Source: Neobacillus drentensis
GTDB lineage: Bacteria > Bacillota > Bacilli > Bacillales > Cytobacillaceae
Assembly: GCF_021560175.1 (NCBI RefSeq)
Contig: NZ_CP091110.1
Span: 5,752,001 to 5,816,000, forward strand
Direction: 5' to 3'
DNA: 64,000 nucleotides
The notes below the pieces were generated by a model that was not told where the DNA came from, did no database searches, and was given only the letters and a program-made list of their open reading frames with translations. Below are positions 6,559 through 16,094 of the stretch, one piece after another. Positions within the stretch are counted from its first letter, which is position 1; each line of letters begins with the position of its first letter. The translations under genes and the position numbers were made by a program.

Positions 6559-8841
6559 TTAACCGATCGTCAAGACAGCGCTTAAAGAGTCGACAGGATT
6601 TCCAACTTCAATTTCAACCCATCCCTGTTCTACCTTATAGGTATTTTGGCTGCTGAATACTTGTAATTCCTCCGCCCCAAGCTCAAGCATCACTTCTTTG
6701 GTCTCCCCGGCAGCCAGCCATACCTTCCTAAAACCTTTTAATTCCTTAACCCTTCTGGTTATACTTAAGCCCTTTCCTTTTAGATAGAGCTGAATCACAT
6801 CATAACCATCGCGGTCCCCAATATTAGTGACGTCCACCGTTATGCTGAACTTTTCACCAGCCAACAATTGATCAGCTGTTATGGTTTTCCTTGTGACCCG
6901 AAGATTTTCATACCTAAATTCGGTATAAGAAAGCCCAAAGCCAAATGGATACAAGGCATTTCCGGATTGATCGAAATAGTCCTTCTTGTATCCCCCGTCC
7001 TTATAATTATAAAAAACAGGCAGCTGCATGGAAGACCTTGGGATGGACACCGGCAATCGTCCGCTCGGATTTACCTCTCCAAATAACACCTCCGCTATGG
7101 CCTGACCACCCATTTGTCCTGGGTACCAAGCACTTAAAATGGCCGGGGCATGCTCCGCAATCCATGGTATCGCATGTGGTCTGCCCTGGATTAACACAAC
7201 AATAACCGGTGTTCCTGTTTCCATCACTTTTTGAAGCAGCTGGAGCTGAAGGCCGCCCAATTCCAAATTGGCGACATCCACATTTTCGCCGCAATCCATT
7301 TCTTCCTCGCCTGTTGTATTAACAACAGCTCCGTTTAGGTCAAATTGGGCATCAAATTTCCTGGCACTCGAACCACCTAAAACAACGATGGCTACATCTG
7401 AACTGCCAGCAAGATGAACGGCTTTCTCGATACCATCTCGATCACCGGAGCGAATGCCGCAGCCCTTTTCATAAACCACGTCCGCCTCAGAGGCCAGTGA
7501 GGTAATCCCCTTCCGAACCGTAATGACGCGGTCTTCCCGCTGGAACGGTGTATAATCCCCAAGCTGATTATAAATGGCGTCTGCATTAGGGCCAATGACT
7601 GCTATTTTTTTAATATCTTTTTTGAGAGGAAGGATTCCGTCATTTTTTAACAGAACAATCGACTGCCGTGCCGATTCCAGATTGATTTTCTCAGCCTGCT
7701 CCTTACCTTTCATCGGATCGGCTTCCACATAAGGCCGGTCAAACAAGCCCATTTTGAATTTAAGCGTTAATACCCTTCTTACGGCATCATTAAGCTTTTC
7801 TTCACTGACGAGCCCCGTTTCCACTGCGGTTTCCAAAGTAGTATACACATCATCCCAAAGGCTGATATCTACCCCGTTTTCAAGAGCCAATGCAGCGGCT
7901 TTCTCCCGGCTTTGGGTTAAAGCGACCAAATTGTCGAGCGCGCAGCCATCAGCCATTACCGCTCCCTTAAATCCGAATTCCTCCCGCAAAATTTGATTAA
8001 GAAGATAGCCATTGGCATGACACGGAATTCCGTCAATTTCATTGTAGGCTGCCATACAGGCAAGCGCGCCTGATTGGATGGCTGAGATCATCGGCGGAAG
8101 ATGAATTTCCCTTAATTCTCTTTCCCCGATGGAAGCTGGCGCAGCATTCTTACCTCCTGTTCCGTTGCCCTGGGCCGCAAAATGCTTTAAAACAGCGGTC
8201 AGTTTTCCCTCTGGGATAAAGTCACCTGGCTCCCCCTGCATTCCTTTAACAACAGCCTCGGTTAACTGGGAGGCGAGGTAGGGATCTTCACTGAAGCACT
8301 CCTCTGATCGACCCCATCTTGGATCGCGCAGGATATCCAGGGTTGATACGAGGGCCAAATGGGCCCCTTTTGCCCTGACTTCCTCTGCAACAGCCGCCAT
8401 CAGTTTTTCATGCAATTCGGGATTCCACGTTGCACCAATTCCCAAATTGACAGGCGTAATCATGCTGTCTAATCCTTGATGGCCATGGGAGCATTCCTCC
8501 GAAAGAAGGACGGGAATTCCCAATCTTGTATGTTCCTTTACATATTGTTGAATCAGATTGGCCACATCAGCACTAACATCCTCCGTAATCCCATTTTCAA
8601 AATGAACGGCTGACCATGGGTCGGAACGGAAGAGTCCATAAAGGACTCCGATTCCATCCCATCGCTCTACATGTTCTTTAAACTTTTCCGTTAGTTCGTA
8701 GCCGGTGTCTGTTTTTCTGTAAACTTCCCAGCCATACAATTTCTGATTAACCTGTCCAACCTTTTCCTTTAAGGTCATCTTGGACAATAATGCTTCAACT
8801 CGTTCATTTATCGTTTCTTTTGCCGTATTAGAATATGCCAT
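6559..8841 (-). CDS. GH3 family beta-glycosidase, cytoplasmic
   Basis: A 760-residue GH3 enzyme without a signal peptide. The N-terminal barrel contains LKHFAAQGNG and the nucleophile segment VMADGCALDNL. The second domain carries KKIAVIGPNAD, and the C-terminus has the fibronectin-III-like domain found in beta-glucosidase-type GH3 proteins (FGFGLSYTEF, then FSITVDVTNIGDRDG). This architecture is that of beta-glucosidases/xylosidases rather than NagZ-type hexosaminidases. Its role in the locus is not obvious; it may remove a beta-linked residue from imported glycan or from a co-occurring plant glycan. It follows GH38-A by 31 bases, and the ATG has AGGTGG upstream. Confidence 0.88.
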   Translation of the reverse strand: MAYSNTAKETINERVEALLSKMTLKEKVGQVNQKLYGWEVYRKTDTGYELTEKFKEHVERWDGIGVLYGLFRSDPWSAVHFENGITEDVSADVANLIQQYVKEHTRLGIPVLLSEECSHGHQGLDSMITPVNLGIGATWNPELHEKLMAAVAEEVRAKGAHLALVSTLDILRDPRWGRSEECFSEDPYLASQLTEAVVKGMQGEPGDFIPEGKLTAVLKHFAAQGNGTGGKNAAPASIGERELREIHLPPMISAIQSGALACMAAYNEIDGIPCHANGYLLNQILREEFGFKGAVMADGCALDNLVALTQSREKAAALALENGVDISLWDDVYTTLETAVETGLVSEEKLNDAVRRVLTLKFKMGLFDRPYVEADPMKGKEQAEKINLESARQSIVLLKNDGILPLKKDIKKIAVIGPNADAIYNQLGDYTPFQREDRVITVRKGITSLASEADVVYEKGCGIRSGDRDGIEKAVHLAGSSDVAIVVLGGSSARKFDAQFDLNGAVVNTTGEEEMDCGENVDVANLELGGLQLQLLQKVMETGTPVIVVLIQGRPHAIPWIAEHAPAILSAWYPGQMGGQAIAEVLFGEVNPSGRLPVSIPRSSMQLPVFYNYKDGGYKKDYFDQSGNALYPFGFGLSYTEFRYENLRVTRKTITADQLLAGEKFSITVDVTNIGDRDGYDVIQLYLKGKGLSITRRVKELKGFRKVWLAAGETKEVMLELGAEELQVFSSQNTYKVEQGWVEIEVGNPVDSLSAVLTIG

Positions 8842-8872
8842 TTTTCCACCTGACCCATGTAGTTTTTTGATT

Positions 8873-11800
8873 CTACAAGCTTACTAAAATTGTTTTTACT
8901 TCAAATGGCTTCAGTAAGGAGGATAGCTTGTTCCCTTGGACGGAAATGTCTGCCTGTCTCTCTTCCAGCAGATTGGTTTCATGTGCAGACTGAACCTGCC
9001 CCGCCAAGGATAAGAAAATATTCTCTCTGCCGCCGCTAGATTCATACATTCTCAGCGTAAGCCCCGTGCCATCCTCTGACGGCTTGACCGTATCAAGAAT
9101 GACCTGTTTGGATTCTATCTTTATAAAAGAATACGAACTTGGCAGGCTTCCCTGATGGGCAGAAGTACGGAAAACAACCGCTGGGTGATTCAACTCATAC
9201 CCGCGCTTAACCACTTCAGCCTCTCGCCAATCACCTTCATGCGGGAAAAGGGAGTACGTAAATTCATGTTGTCCCTGGTCTGCCCCTTTGTCAGGCCATT
9301 TAGGTGCCCGAAGCAAGGATAAGCGCAGAACATTTTGTTTCATATCATATCCGTATTTGCAATCATTCAACAAACTGACTCCATAACCAGCTTCAGAAAG
9401 GTCGGCAAAGCGGTGGCCGCACACTTCAAACTGTGCCTGCTCCCAGCTCGTATTTGTATGTGTCGCTCTTTCCACCGATCCGAACGGGATTTCAAACGTG
9501 GCTTTATTGCTAACCACATCGACCGGAAAGGCAACCTTTAATAATTTGTGCTCCTCCTGCCAATCGACTCGTGTTTGGAAATCGATTCGTCTACTGTGAT
9601 GATAGAAAACCATATCTTGCTCGATGGTTGATTGAGCCAGCTGCCATTTAAACCGGATCACATCCTTGGCCGCTCCTTTTTGGATGTTTTTCTCAAGAAG
9701 GACAACCGGTTCCGCCGGCTGGTCTTCAAAATGGGGATCCACATCCCATGCATCCCAGAGCATTGGGCGGTCATGGAAGAGCTGGAGCTGATTACCGGCG
9801 GCCCCGCTAGGCACCACTTCACGCTGGGCTTTTTTATCATAAAGGCGGGAAATTTCCCCCTTTTCATTCCATTTCACCAGATAATAGTCTGTTTCCCACT
9901 CGCAGCCCAATTCCTCTTGTTCCTCGACTACTTGTTTCCCTAAATCCTTTAACCATATCGTTGCATAGCCCATTTCTGGAATCTCAGGCACGTAAACAGT
10001 TAATTCAGTTTGGCCATCTTCCCTTTGAATAAAGTCCGTTGGAAGTTCCTGCCCCTCCTGATTAACTGCTCCCTTTCCTGCCAATTCAGGTCCACCGGTA
10101 ATTCTTACGGTTTCAGACCTCTTCCAAGACAAGCTATTAAAAAGGATGACCGGTACTCCGTCGCCCTCGGTGTCAATTTGCTTTTCGAGGGACTGCAAAG
10201 CTTCCTGTCGCACCATTTCGCCGTTTGCAAAAATTTTTTTGTAATCGGACTCCGAATCCACATAGACCTCCGGAATAGACGACCCTGGAATAATATCGTG
10301 AAATTGATTGAGCAGAAGCAGCTTCCAGCCTTCTTCCAATGACTGAGAAAGATTGGCTCCGGCAAGGTTTCCAGCTAGGCTGCGCCAAATCTCTGCATCC
10401 CGGTAAAGGACTTCTGCTTTCCGGTTCCATTTCTTATTCCGGGCATGTGTAGTGTACGTCCCCCGATGAAGCTCCAAATACATATCCCCCACCCATGCAG
10501 GTAAAGGTGGATTGGCCTCACGAATCCCATCGAAAAATTCGTGGGCTGTACTGTTGACTACTGCCGGCAAGCCAGGCAAAGAGGCGGAACGATCAATATA
10601 ATCAATCATTTCTTGTGTCACGCCGCCGCCGCCATCCCCATGTCCATAAAGGAGCATCTGTTTTGGATGGGCATTCTTTTGCTTAAAACTATCCCAGTGA
10701 CTCTGGATTTCTTGGGGGTGGGTATATTCATTTAATCCATGATTCAAAAAGGAAAGAATCTGCGTTCCATCGATCCCTTCCCAATAAAACAAATCATAAG
10801 GAAAGGAATTGGTGTCATTCCAGTTCATTTTAGAGGTCATAAAATAGTCAATTCCGGCACCCTTTAACAATTGCGGCAGAGAAGCACAATAGCCAAAGGT
10901 ATCAGGAAGCCACTCAATTCTTGGCTGCACGCCGAATTCATCCTTGTAAAATTTCATCCCATATAACAACTGGCGGACTAAGGATTCACCGGATGGCATA
11001 TTTAAATCAGGCTCTACCCACATGCCTCCAACGACCTCCCAGCGTCCATCAGAAATATGCTTTTTTACCCTTTCATAGATTTCAGGGTAATGCTCCTTCA
11101 CAAAGGCATAGGCTTGGGGCTGGCTCTGTGCATAGGTAAAGCCTGGATTCTCATCCAGCAGGGTACTCATCGTCGAAAAAGTCCGGCTGCACTTGCGAAT
11201 GGCCTCTTTTACCGGCCAGAGCCACGCCAGATCAATGTGAGACTGTCCGACCATTAACATTTGGCCATATGGGCTGGCCGGCAAATCAGATAGTTTTTTC
11301 TTTAAGTCTTCTTCCATGCCAGCGACCCATGAACCATTGGTTAAGGCTTCCGGCGTTTCAGACAGGACCTTTTTTTCAACCTCAGTCAAACTCTCGATAA
11401 TTTTGAATCGTCCCATATCACCTTCCGGCAGTAATTTTGCGGTGTCATAGTAACACTTCACGGTGGCCAGCAGACTTTGGACAGCCGTATTCGGCAGATC
11501 AAGAGTTCCTTTCAGAAGGGTTAGTGGCGGGGGATCAAATTCAGCGGGTTCATTTTGATAATTTAACTCATCGAGCGTTTGACCGGCATAGTTATATAAT
11601 TCTACCTTTATATTAATTTTTTCTTTTCCCCGTACATTCTCGGGAAAAGGTACATAACTACGGTTCCGATCAATTCCATGGTGGGGCATGCCATCTATAG
11701 ATACCAACCCTTCATGGAGAGTCCGGAGACCCTTTGCACCGGCAAGAAAGGTAAGTCCAAATGGCCGATTCTGCCAGTGAGCGGGGATCGATACTTCCTT

Positions 11801-11998
11801 CTCCAAAAACAGGGTACCGCCCGCATCGATTAACCAATCACCTTCATTAATGGTAAAGCTTTCCTCTGGATCAAACTCATAGTTTGCTGGTTTCGTATAA
11901 ACGCCGCGTTTTGCACGCCAATCCTTAATCTGGATAGCCTCTAGTATCTGTTGATTCGATAAATGCTGAATAAATCGCTGTATTCTCTCCAAAGTCAC
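8873..11998 (-). CDS. GH38 alpha-mannosidase A
   Basis: A 1041-residue retaining alpha-mannosidase, long class-II type with an N-terminal beta domain before the catalytic domain. GQSHIDLAWLWP (about residues 250-261) gives the zinc-binding H-x-D, and EWLPDTFGYCASLPQ (about 360-375) contains the nucleophile aspartate. The middle helical domain (HRGTYTTHARNKKWNRKAE) and LLLNQFHDIIPGSSI are also diagnostic. No signal peptide is present, so it works on imported oligosaccharides. The start is GTG 11998, with GGGAGGGAA upstream. It begins a unit with GH3, separated from GH85-A by a terminator. The paralogue GH38-B (26626-29736) shares the layout but is clearly diverged, suggesting different linkage preference. 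Confidence 0.93.
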   Translation of the reverse strand: MTLERIQRFIQHLSNQQILEAIQIKDWRAKRGVYTKPANYEFDPEESFTINEGDWLIDAGGTLFLEKEVSIPAHWQNRPFGLTFLAGAKGLRTLHEGLVSIDGMPHHGIDRNRSYVPFPENVRGKEKINIKVELYNYAGQTLDELNYQNEPAEFDPPPLTLLKGTLDLPNTAVQSLLATVKCYYDTAKLLPEGDMGRFKIIESLTEVEKKVLSETPEALTNGSWVAGMEEDLKKKLSDLPASPYGQMLMVGQSHIDLAWLWPVKEAIRKCSRTFSTMSTLLDENPGFTYAQSQPQAYAFVKEHYPEIYERVKKHISDGRWEVVGGMWVEPDLNMPSGESLVRQLLYGMKFYKDEFGVQPRIEWLPDTFGYCASLPQLLKGAGIDYFMTSKMNWNDTNSFPYDLFYWEGIDGTQILSFLNHGLNEYTHPQEIQSHWDSFKQKNAHPKQMLLYGHGDGGGGVTQEMIDYIDRSASLPGLPAVVNSTAHEFFDGIREANPPLPAWVGDMYLELHRGTYTTHARNKKWNRKAEVLYRDAEIWRSLAGNLAGANLSQSLEEGWKLLLLNQFHDIIPGSSIPEVYVDSESDYKKIFANGEMVRQEALQSLEKQIDTEGDGVPVILFNSLSWKRSETVRITGGPELAGKGAVNQEGQELPTDFIQREDGQTELTVYVPEIPEMGYATIWLKDLGKQVVEEQEELGCEWETDYYLVKWNEKGEISRLYDKKAQREVVPSGAAGNQLQLFHDRPMLWDAWDVDPHFEDQPAEPVVLLEKNIQKGAAKDVIRFKWQLAQSTIEQDMVFYHHSRRIDFQTRVDWQEEHKLLKVAFPVDVVSNKATFEIPFGSVERATHTNTSWEQAQFEVCGHRFADLSEAGYGVSLLNDCKYGYDMKQNVLRLSLLRAPKWPDKGADQGQHEFTYSLFPHEGDWREAEVVKRGYELNHPAVVFRTSAHQGSLPSSYSFIKIESKQVILDTVKPSEDGTGLTLRMYESSGGRENIFLSLAGQVQSAHETNLLEERQADISVQGNKLSSLLKPFEVKTILVSL

Positions 11999-12098
11999 TG
12001 TCGTTCCCTCCCAAGTTAGTATTCTTTTTTTAAAAAAATGACTGTGTTAAATTTTGGCTGTTGATTTCCGCGGGCATTAACCAGCAAAAAAATAAAGA

Positions 12099-12129
12099 GT
12101 ATGGCAGATCATTTTCTTATCTGCCATAC
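12099..12129 (-). terminator. Terminator of GH85-A
   Basis: GTATGGCAGAT (12099-12109) and ATCTGCCATAC (12119-12129) form an eleven-pair stem. On the minus strand the stem is followed by TCTTTATTTTTTT. It separates GH85-A from the GH38-A/GH3 unit. Confidence 0.85.
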
Positions 12130-12156
12130 CTGATAACCTCGCTGGCTAGCAGCGGT

Positions 12157-15156
12157 TTACTTCGACCATGTTCTTAAAAAATAGTCGGCGCTTGCTTTTA
12201 GTCTATTTTTCGTATCTTGTGAAACGCCGTTGAATTCACCGCGGTCAACTTGAGCTTTAAATTTCTCTAATTGCGTGGCTGCTTGCGGCAAGCGGCCTGC
12301 CTCATAATGTTCCTTCGCAGTGTTTAATGTGGCCGTTAGCATTTCACCAGCTGTTGCGGTCAATTCCTTTTTCTCAACCAATCCGTTGATGATACCGTAA
12401 AGGTCATCTAAGCTCATTCTGACAACCGTAGTGACTTTATTTCCCGAATAGTCTTCCATCACAAATTCAAGGATGCTGTCCGTTGACTGAGTTTGGAAGG
12501 TAAGCTCTTGTAAATGCGTGCGTCCGCGCACAATATACGGTTTGCGTCCTTGACTGTAAGTGGTATTGAACGTTTTAGCTACACCATTTTCATAGACATA
12601 CAGGTAATGCCAATCCCTCGAATCCGGTAATCCCCACGTCACGGAAGTCCCATTAATGGTGACTTTTTCGGCTGGATACGCTTCAATGGATTTGTCTATA
12701 AACGTGCCCTGATAGCTAATCCAGTCATGGCTGCCCACTTTTATTTTCAGAAGATATTGATCCCCATTAATCGGCAAATTCGACAGTTTTGCTTCTGGCT
12801 TGCCATTACTTACGGTGACCGTCTCGTTCACTTCTTTGGCATAGTCATACTCAGTAGAAAGATTGACAGTGATTTTTCCATCCACATCCTTAGGATTTTC
12901 CCATGAAACCACCATATCGCCGTTATCCGATTGGACAGCTTTGATGTTATGAACCCCTTTTGTTAAATCATACTGTACAACAGCAGGTTCACTTTCCTGG
13001 CCATCCTGACTCACGGCTGTCACGGAAATATCACCTGATAGCCCTTTCAAATTCTTGATGTAAAAGACATCATCATAAATACCGCCAACATAGGCTCCAT
13101 TATTATAGACATTGTATTGTTTCACATTGTTATAATCAGCGAGATTCCATGAGAGATACATTTCATTAGAATCACGTAAAGCTTTAGTAATTTGAAGTCC
13201 TGTAGGCGCCTTCGGTTTCTCGATCGAGTTGTCGCTGATTTTCACCTGGCCGATATTGACCTGATAATTGTTGATTTGTCCTTGTGCCCCGTTATCAAAG
13301 ACGATTCCAAAGGCTTCAATCTCTTTGCCAGCATATTCGGACAAGTCAAGATCGGCTGTTACCCATCCATCGGTCTTTTTACCGGAATTCGGTACGGCCA
13401 CTTTCACAACTTTTTCCGGTGCATCTTTAAAAAGTAAACCGGCGCTCATCACAGATGAGTCATCTTGGGATGTTTTATTGTAGGTAAGCGAAAATTTGGA
13501 GCCCGCTTTTACTTTTAAATCAGTTTTATAAAGATGTAAAAAGTTTTCCGCATCCAACGTGCCATTTACAACAAGTGAGTTTCCGCCGTTATAGGCACCT
13601 ACCTTTTGATAATGGTAGCGTGAGCCTGCATTGTAGTTAGGACCGAAATCAAAATCAGCCTGCAGCGGCGTGCCTGAAGTTTGCATCCACCACTGCCATG
13701 TCACAGGAATATCCTGAATATTGATATTGGACCATTCTTCAGAGTTACTAACCTTGCCATTGACATAATAGGCTAATCCGCGGCCCATGTTAAAATTGGA
13801 GACAAAGTTGGAGCCATGAATAACACTGCGTTCAGCGATGTACGCAGCAACACCATCCCAGTTATCGCCTTTTGCAGCTACATCAGAAAGCGGTGCGTTT
13901 GCATTTCTGCCCGTACTGGTTGGGTCAAGGTTAGGGCCCGTCCACCATGCACGGTCACGAATAAACGACATCCATTGGTAATCGCTGTTGTTGCGGCGCA
14001 TTGTATCCGTTCCGCCGAGGTCTTCATCCAAACCATGATGGGTAAAGTCCGCTCCAAGCATGGCGATACTGTTCATCGGTTTGCCTGTGCTGTCTAAATT
14101 ATTGCGGAGATCGTTCCGACGGGTATTAAATCGGTCGCCGCCTGCTTCCACACCGGCAAACACCGTCTCCAGAGGATTTAAACCTAAGCTCTCTGCTAAT
14201 GCCTTCGAATTTAACAACTTTTGTTTGTTCCAATTGTAATTTAAGAACATTGACTGGGCCAGATCGCCATATTGCGAGTCCTTTACAAACGGACTATTCC
14301 CGGAAGTAAATTCGTTGTCGTATTTTAATTTACCAGTTGTATTATTAACTGCATCGTACCACTGGACATATAAACCACTATTTCGTAAAACCTTTAAAAA
14401 CTCTTTATAAGTAGGGATATCTTTCACTGCTACCCCGGAAAGCTCTTCTTGGTTAAAGAAATAGCCGTCATATCCATAATACTTAGCCATTTCAATCAGT
14501 TTTTCAGCAACAGGGAAGTTCCCTTCCTTGTCTTTGACAAGCATTTGCGTATAGGTTTGCGGACCTCTGTCATTGCTTGAGAAGAAAATAACGGCAAGGG
14601 ATTTGACACCGTTTTTATGGGCGGCATTGGTATAAGCCGGATTTGGGATATTTAATGCACCAAATTCAAACCATCGTTCATACCATTGAAGGCTCGGATC
14701 ATATAAATCTTTTGGAACATCGGCTGTCGCCATTCCATGCCAATAAGAGTAATAATCTACATACTGCCAGTACGGAAACGTATACTGCCCGAATTTATTC
14801 GTGTAGGCGGTACTGTCCATAAAAGCATTCCCATAGTCACCAGCAATATTAGACATTTGTGTTTCCGGGCTCAAATTAGGGTTTGCCTGTGTGGCGGTAA
14901 ATGCTTCATTACGTTGTTGTAATGGGACCCGCGACCTGAGCATCTCTGAATCTTTATCTGCTTCCGGTTTCCACTTTAAAATGTCATTCGATGTATAACC
15001 GTGCTGGGTTGGCTGATTTAATCCGGTTGCGCTGCTGCCTGTGTATGGCAGTGTATCCCCCGCCAAGGCTGAGGTTGCAAAGCCGGCCTGCAAGGTAAAA
15101 AGCGCCGAAATTGTGACGATCAGTGTTTTTTTCGTTTTTCCCATTCGTGAAAACAT
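12157..15156 (-). CDS. GH85 endo-beta-N-acetylglucosaminidase A, secreted
   Basis: A 999-residue exported enzyme that cleaves the chitobiose core of N-linked glycans between the two GlcNAc residues. A basic, hydrophobic signal peptide ends near ATSALAGD. The GH85 catalytic strand YYGYDGYFFNQEE (around residues 226-238) has the N-x-E pair required for substrate-assisted catalysis. The barrel is followed by a beta-sandwich, fibronectin-like segments (APTGLQITKA, then SWNLADYNNVKQYNVY) and a helical C-terminal module ending in ADYFLRTWSK. No LPXTG anchor or carbohydrate-binding F5/8 domain is visible. ATG 15156 follows GGGGAGGG. It is a single-gene unit bounded by terminators at 12099 and 16053. 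Confidence 0.94.
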   Translation of the reverse strand: MFSRMGKTKKTLIVTISALFTLQAGFATSALAGDTLPYTGSSATGLNQPTQHGYTSNDILKWKPEADKDSEMLRSRVPLQQRNEAFTATQANPNLSPETQMSNIAGDYGNAFMDSTAYTNKFGQYTFPYWQYVDYYSYWHGMATADVPKDLYDPSLQWYERWFEFGALNIPNPAYTNAAHKNGVKSLAVIFFSSNDRGPQTYTQMLVKDKEGNFPVAEKLIEMAKYYGYDGYFFNQEELSGVAVKDIPTYKEFLKVLRNSGLYVQWYDAVNNTTGKLKYDNEFTSGNSPFVKDSQYGDLAQSMFLNYNWNKQKLLNSKALAESLGLNPLETVFAGVEAGGDRFNTRRNDLRNNLDSTGKPMNSIAMLGADFTHHGLDEDLGGTDTMRRNNSDYQWMSFIRDRAWWTGPNLDPTSTGRNANAPLSDVAAKGDNWDGVAAYIAERSVIHGSNFVSNFNMGRGLAYYVNGKVSNSEEWSNINIQDIPVTWQWWMQTSGTPLQADFDFGPNYNAGSRYHYQKVGAYNGGNSLVVNGTLDAENFLHLYKTDLKVKAGSKFSLTYNKTSQDDSSVMSAGLLFKDAPEKVVKVAVPNSGKKTDGWVTADLDLSEYAGKEIEAFGIVFDNGAQGQINNYQVNIGQVKISDNSIEKPKAPTGLQITKALRDSNEMYLSWNLADYNNVKQYNVYNNGAYVGGIYDDVFYIKNLKGLSGDISVTAVSQDGQESEPAVVQYDLTKGVHNIKAVQSDNGDMVVSWENPKDVDGKITVNLSTEYDYAKEVNETVTVSNGKPEAKLSNLPINGDQYLLKIKVGSHDWISYQGTFIDKSIEAYPAEKVTINGTSVTWGLPDSRDWHYLYVYENGVAKTFNTTYSQGRKPYIVRGRTHLQELTFQTQSTDSILEFVMEDYSGNKVTTVVRMSLDDLYGIINGLVEKKELTATAGEMLTATLNTAKEHYEAGRLPQAATQLEKFKAQVDRGEFNGVSQDTKNRLKASADYFLRTWSK

Positions 15157-15218
15157 CCATTTCCCTCCCCTTTTTTCTGCGTAGCTGCTTAGACAAAAGA
15201 AGTAAGTTGATCACCTAC

Positions 15219-15322
15219 AATTATGTAAGGCATCAATAGATTCATTGATTGAAAGCCCCGCCCCCTTTAAGTAAAACAGGTTACATTTCATCCCATAAAT
15301 CGGCATAAATGTAAGCCTTTCC
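15219..15322 (-). promoter_or_regulatory. Upstream region of GH85-A with two TATGTAAG-type boxes
   Basis: Two related words, TTATGTAAGGC near 15221 and AAATGTAAGCCTTTCC at 15307-15322 (plus-strand spelling), lie upstream of the GH85-A start. Similar TTATGTAAGCA-TTCC words precede the ABC operon (26468) and GH85-C (42665). This suggests a shared regulator site, possibly for the YesN-like regulator. The link is inference from word similarity only. Confidence 0.35.
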
Positions 15323-15437
15323 ACCATTTTAGCAATACTATTCCTATCATCCTATTGGCTAAAACATAGATTCATTGGTTAAAGTAAAGAACACTGTTGG
15401 GCAATTCAGAATGTTAAAGTCGTGCTGCACGAAAAAT

Positions 15438-15461
15438 GTCCTTCATCTAGGGATGAAGGAC
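15438..15461 (-). terminator. Possible terminator hairpin
   Basis: GTCCTTCATC and GATGAAGGAC make a perfect ten-pair stem with a four-base loop. On the minus strand it is followed by ATTTTTCG. No gene ends nearby, so it may act on read-through across the repeat array. Confidence 0.4.
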
Positions 15462-15487
15462 TAAACTTGATCGTACTCTCTCGAATC

Positions 15488-16014
15488 TGTCCTATAGACA
15501 GTGGCTATTGGACAATATTTTAGATTCCCTTCTGTAATTGTCCAATAGCTATAACTCTATTAGACAAAACCATATCGAACTTATAAGAATTGTCCAATAG
15601 AAGGTCCCTATTGGACAAAATCCTTATTCAACCTCTCCAATCTGTCCAATAGAGAGAGGCTATTGGACAAAATTTTGGATTTCCTTCTGTAATTGTCCAA
15701 TAGCTATAACTCTATTAGACAAAACCCCATCGAACTTTTAAAAATCGTCCAATAGAAGATCCCTATTGGACAAAATCCTTATCCAACCTCTCCAATCTGT
15801 CCAATAGAGAGAGGCTATTGGACAATATTTTAGATTCCCTTCTGTAATTGTCCAATAGAAGGCCCCTATTGGACAAAATCCTTATCCAACCTCTCCAATC
15901 TGTCCAATAGAGAGAGGCTATTGGACAATATTTTAGATTCCCTCCAGAATTTGTCCAATAGCAGCAACCCTATTAGACAAGAACCCCATTGAACTGCGGG
16001 AAATTGTCCATTAG
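15488..16014. repeat. Ten-copy palindromic TGTCCAATAG array, about 52-bp period
   Basis: The word TGTCCAATAG, or a close variant, starts at 15488, 15539, 15591, 15643, 15694, 15746, 15798, 15849, 15901 and 15952, with a final half near 16005. Steps are 51-53 bases. Most units are followed about 17 bases later by the inverted word CTATTGGACA, so each unit is a potential hairpin. Larger blocks repeat roughly every 155 bases. The array fills most of the 940-base gap between GH85-A and the ROK kinase gene; no ORF within it is credible. Confidence 0.92.
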
Positions 16015-16052
16015 AAGATTCCAACTTCTCGAATTTATTCAAGCCACCCACA

Positions 16053-16082
16053 CAAAAAAAACGTACCACTCTCCCGAGTAGT
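16053..16082 (-). terminator. Terminator of ABC-TCS-GH1-ROK operon
   Basis: On the minus strand ACTACTC-GGGA-GAGTGGT forms a stem with one wobble pair, followed by ACG and eight T residues. It lies just after the GmuE-like kinase stop codon at 16095. Confidence 0.8.
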
Positions 16083-16094
16083 CCGTTCCCTCTA

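Noticed and set aside
7007..7294. 95-codon same-strand out-of-frame ORF within GH3
   Set aside because: It is a shadow frame of GH3, which is continuous and intact.
9632..9943. 103-codon ORF antisense to GH38-A, and similar long antisense ORFs across the GH genes
   Set aside because: They overlap clear enzyme genes in full, lack ribosome binding sites and reflect codon composition of the opposite strand.
15488..16014. CRISPR array
   Set aside because: The units are palindromes with short similar spacers and higher-order duplication; spacers are not unique and no cas genes are present.
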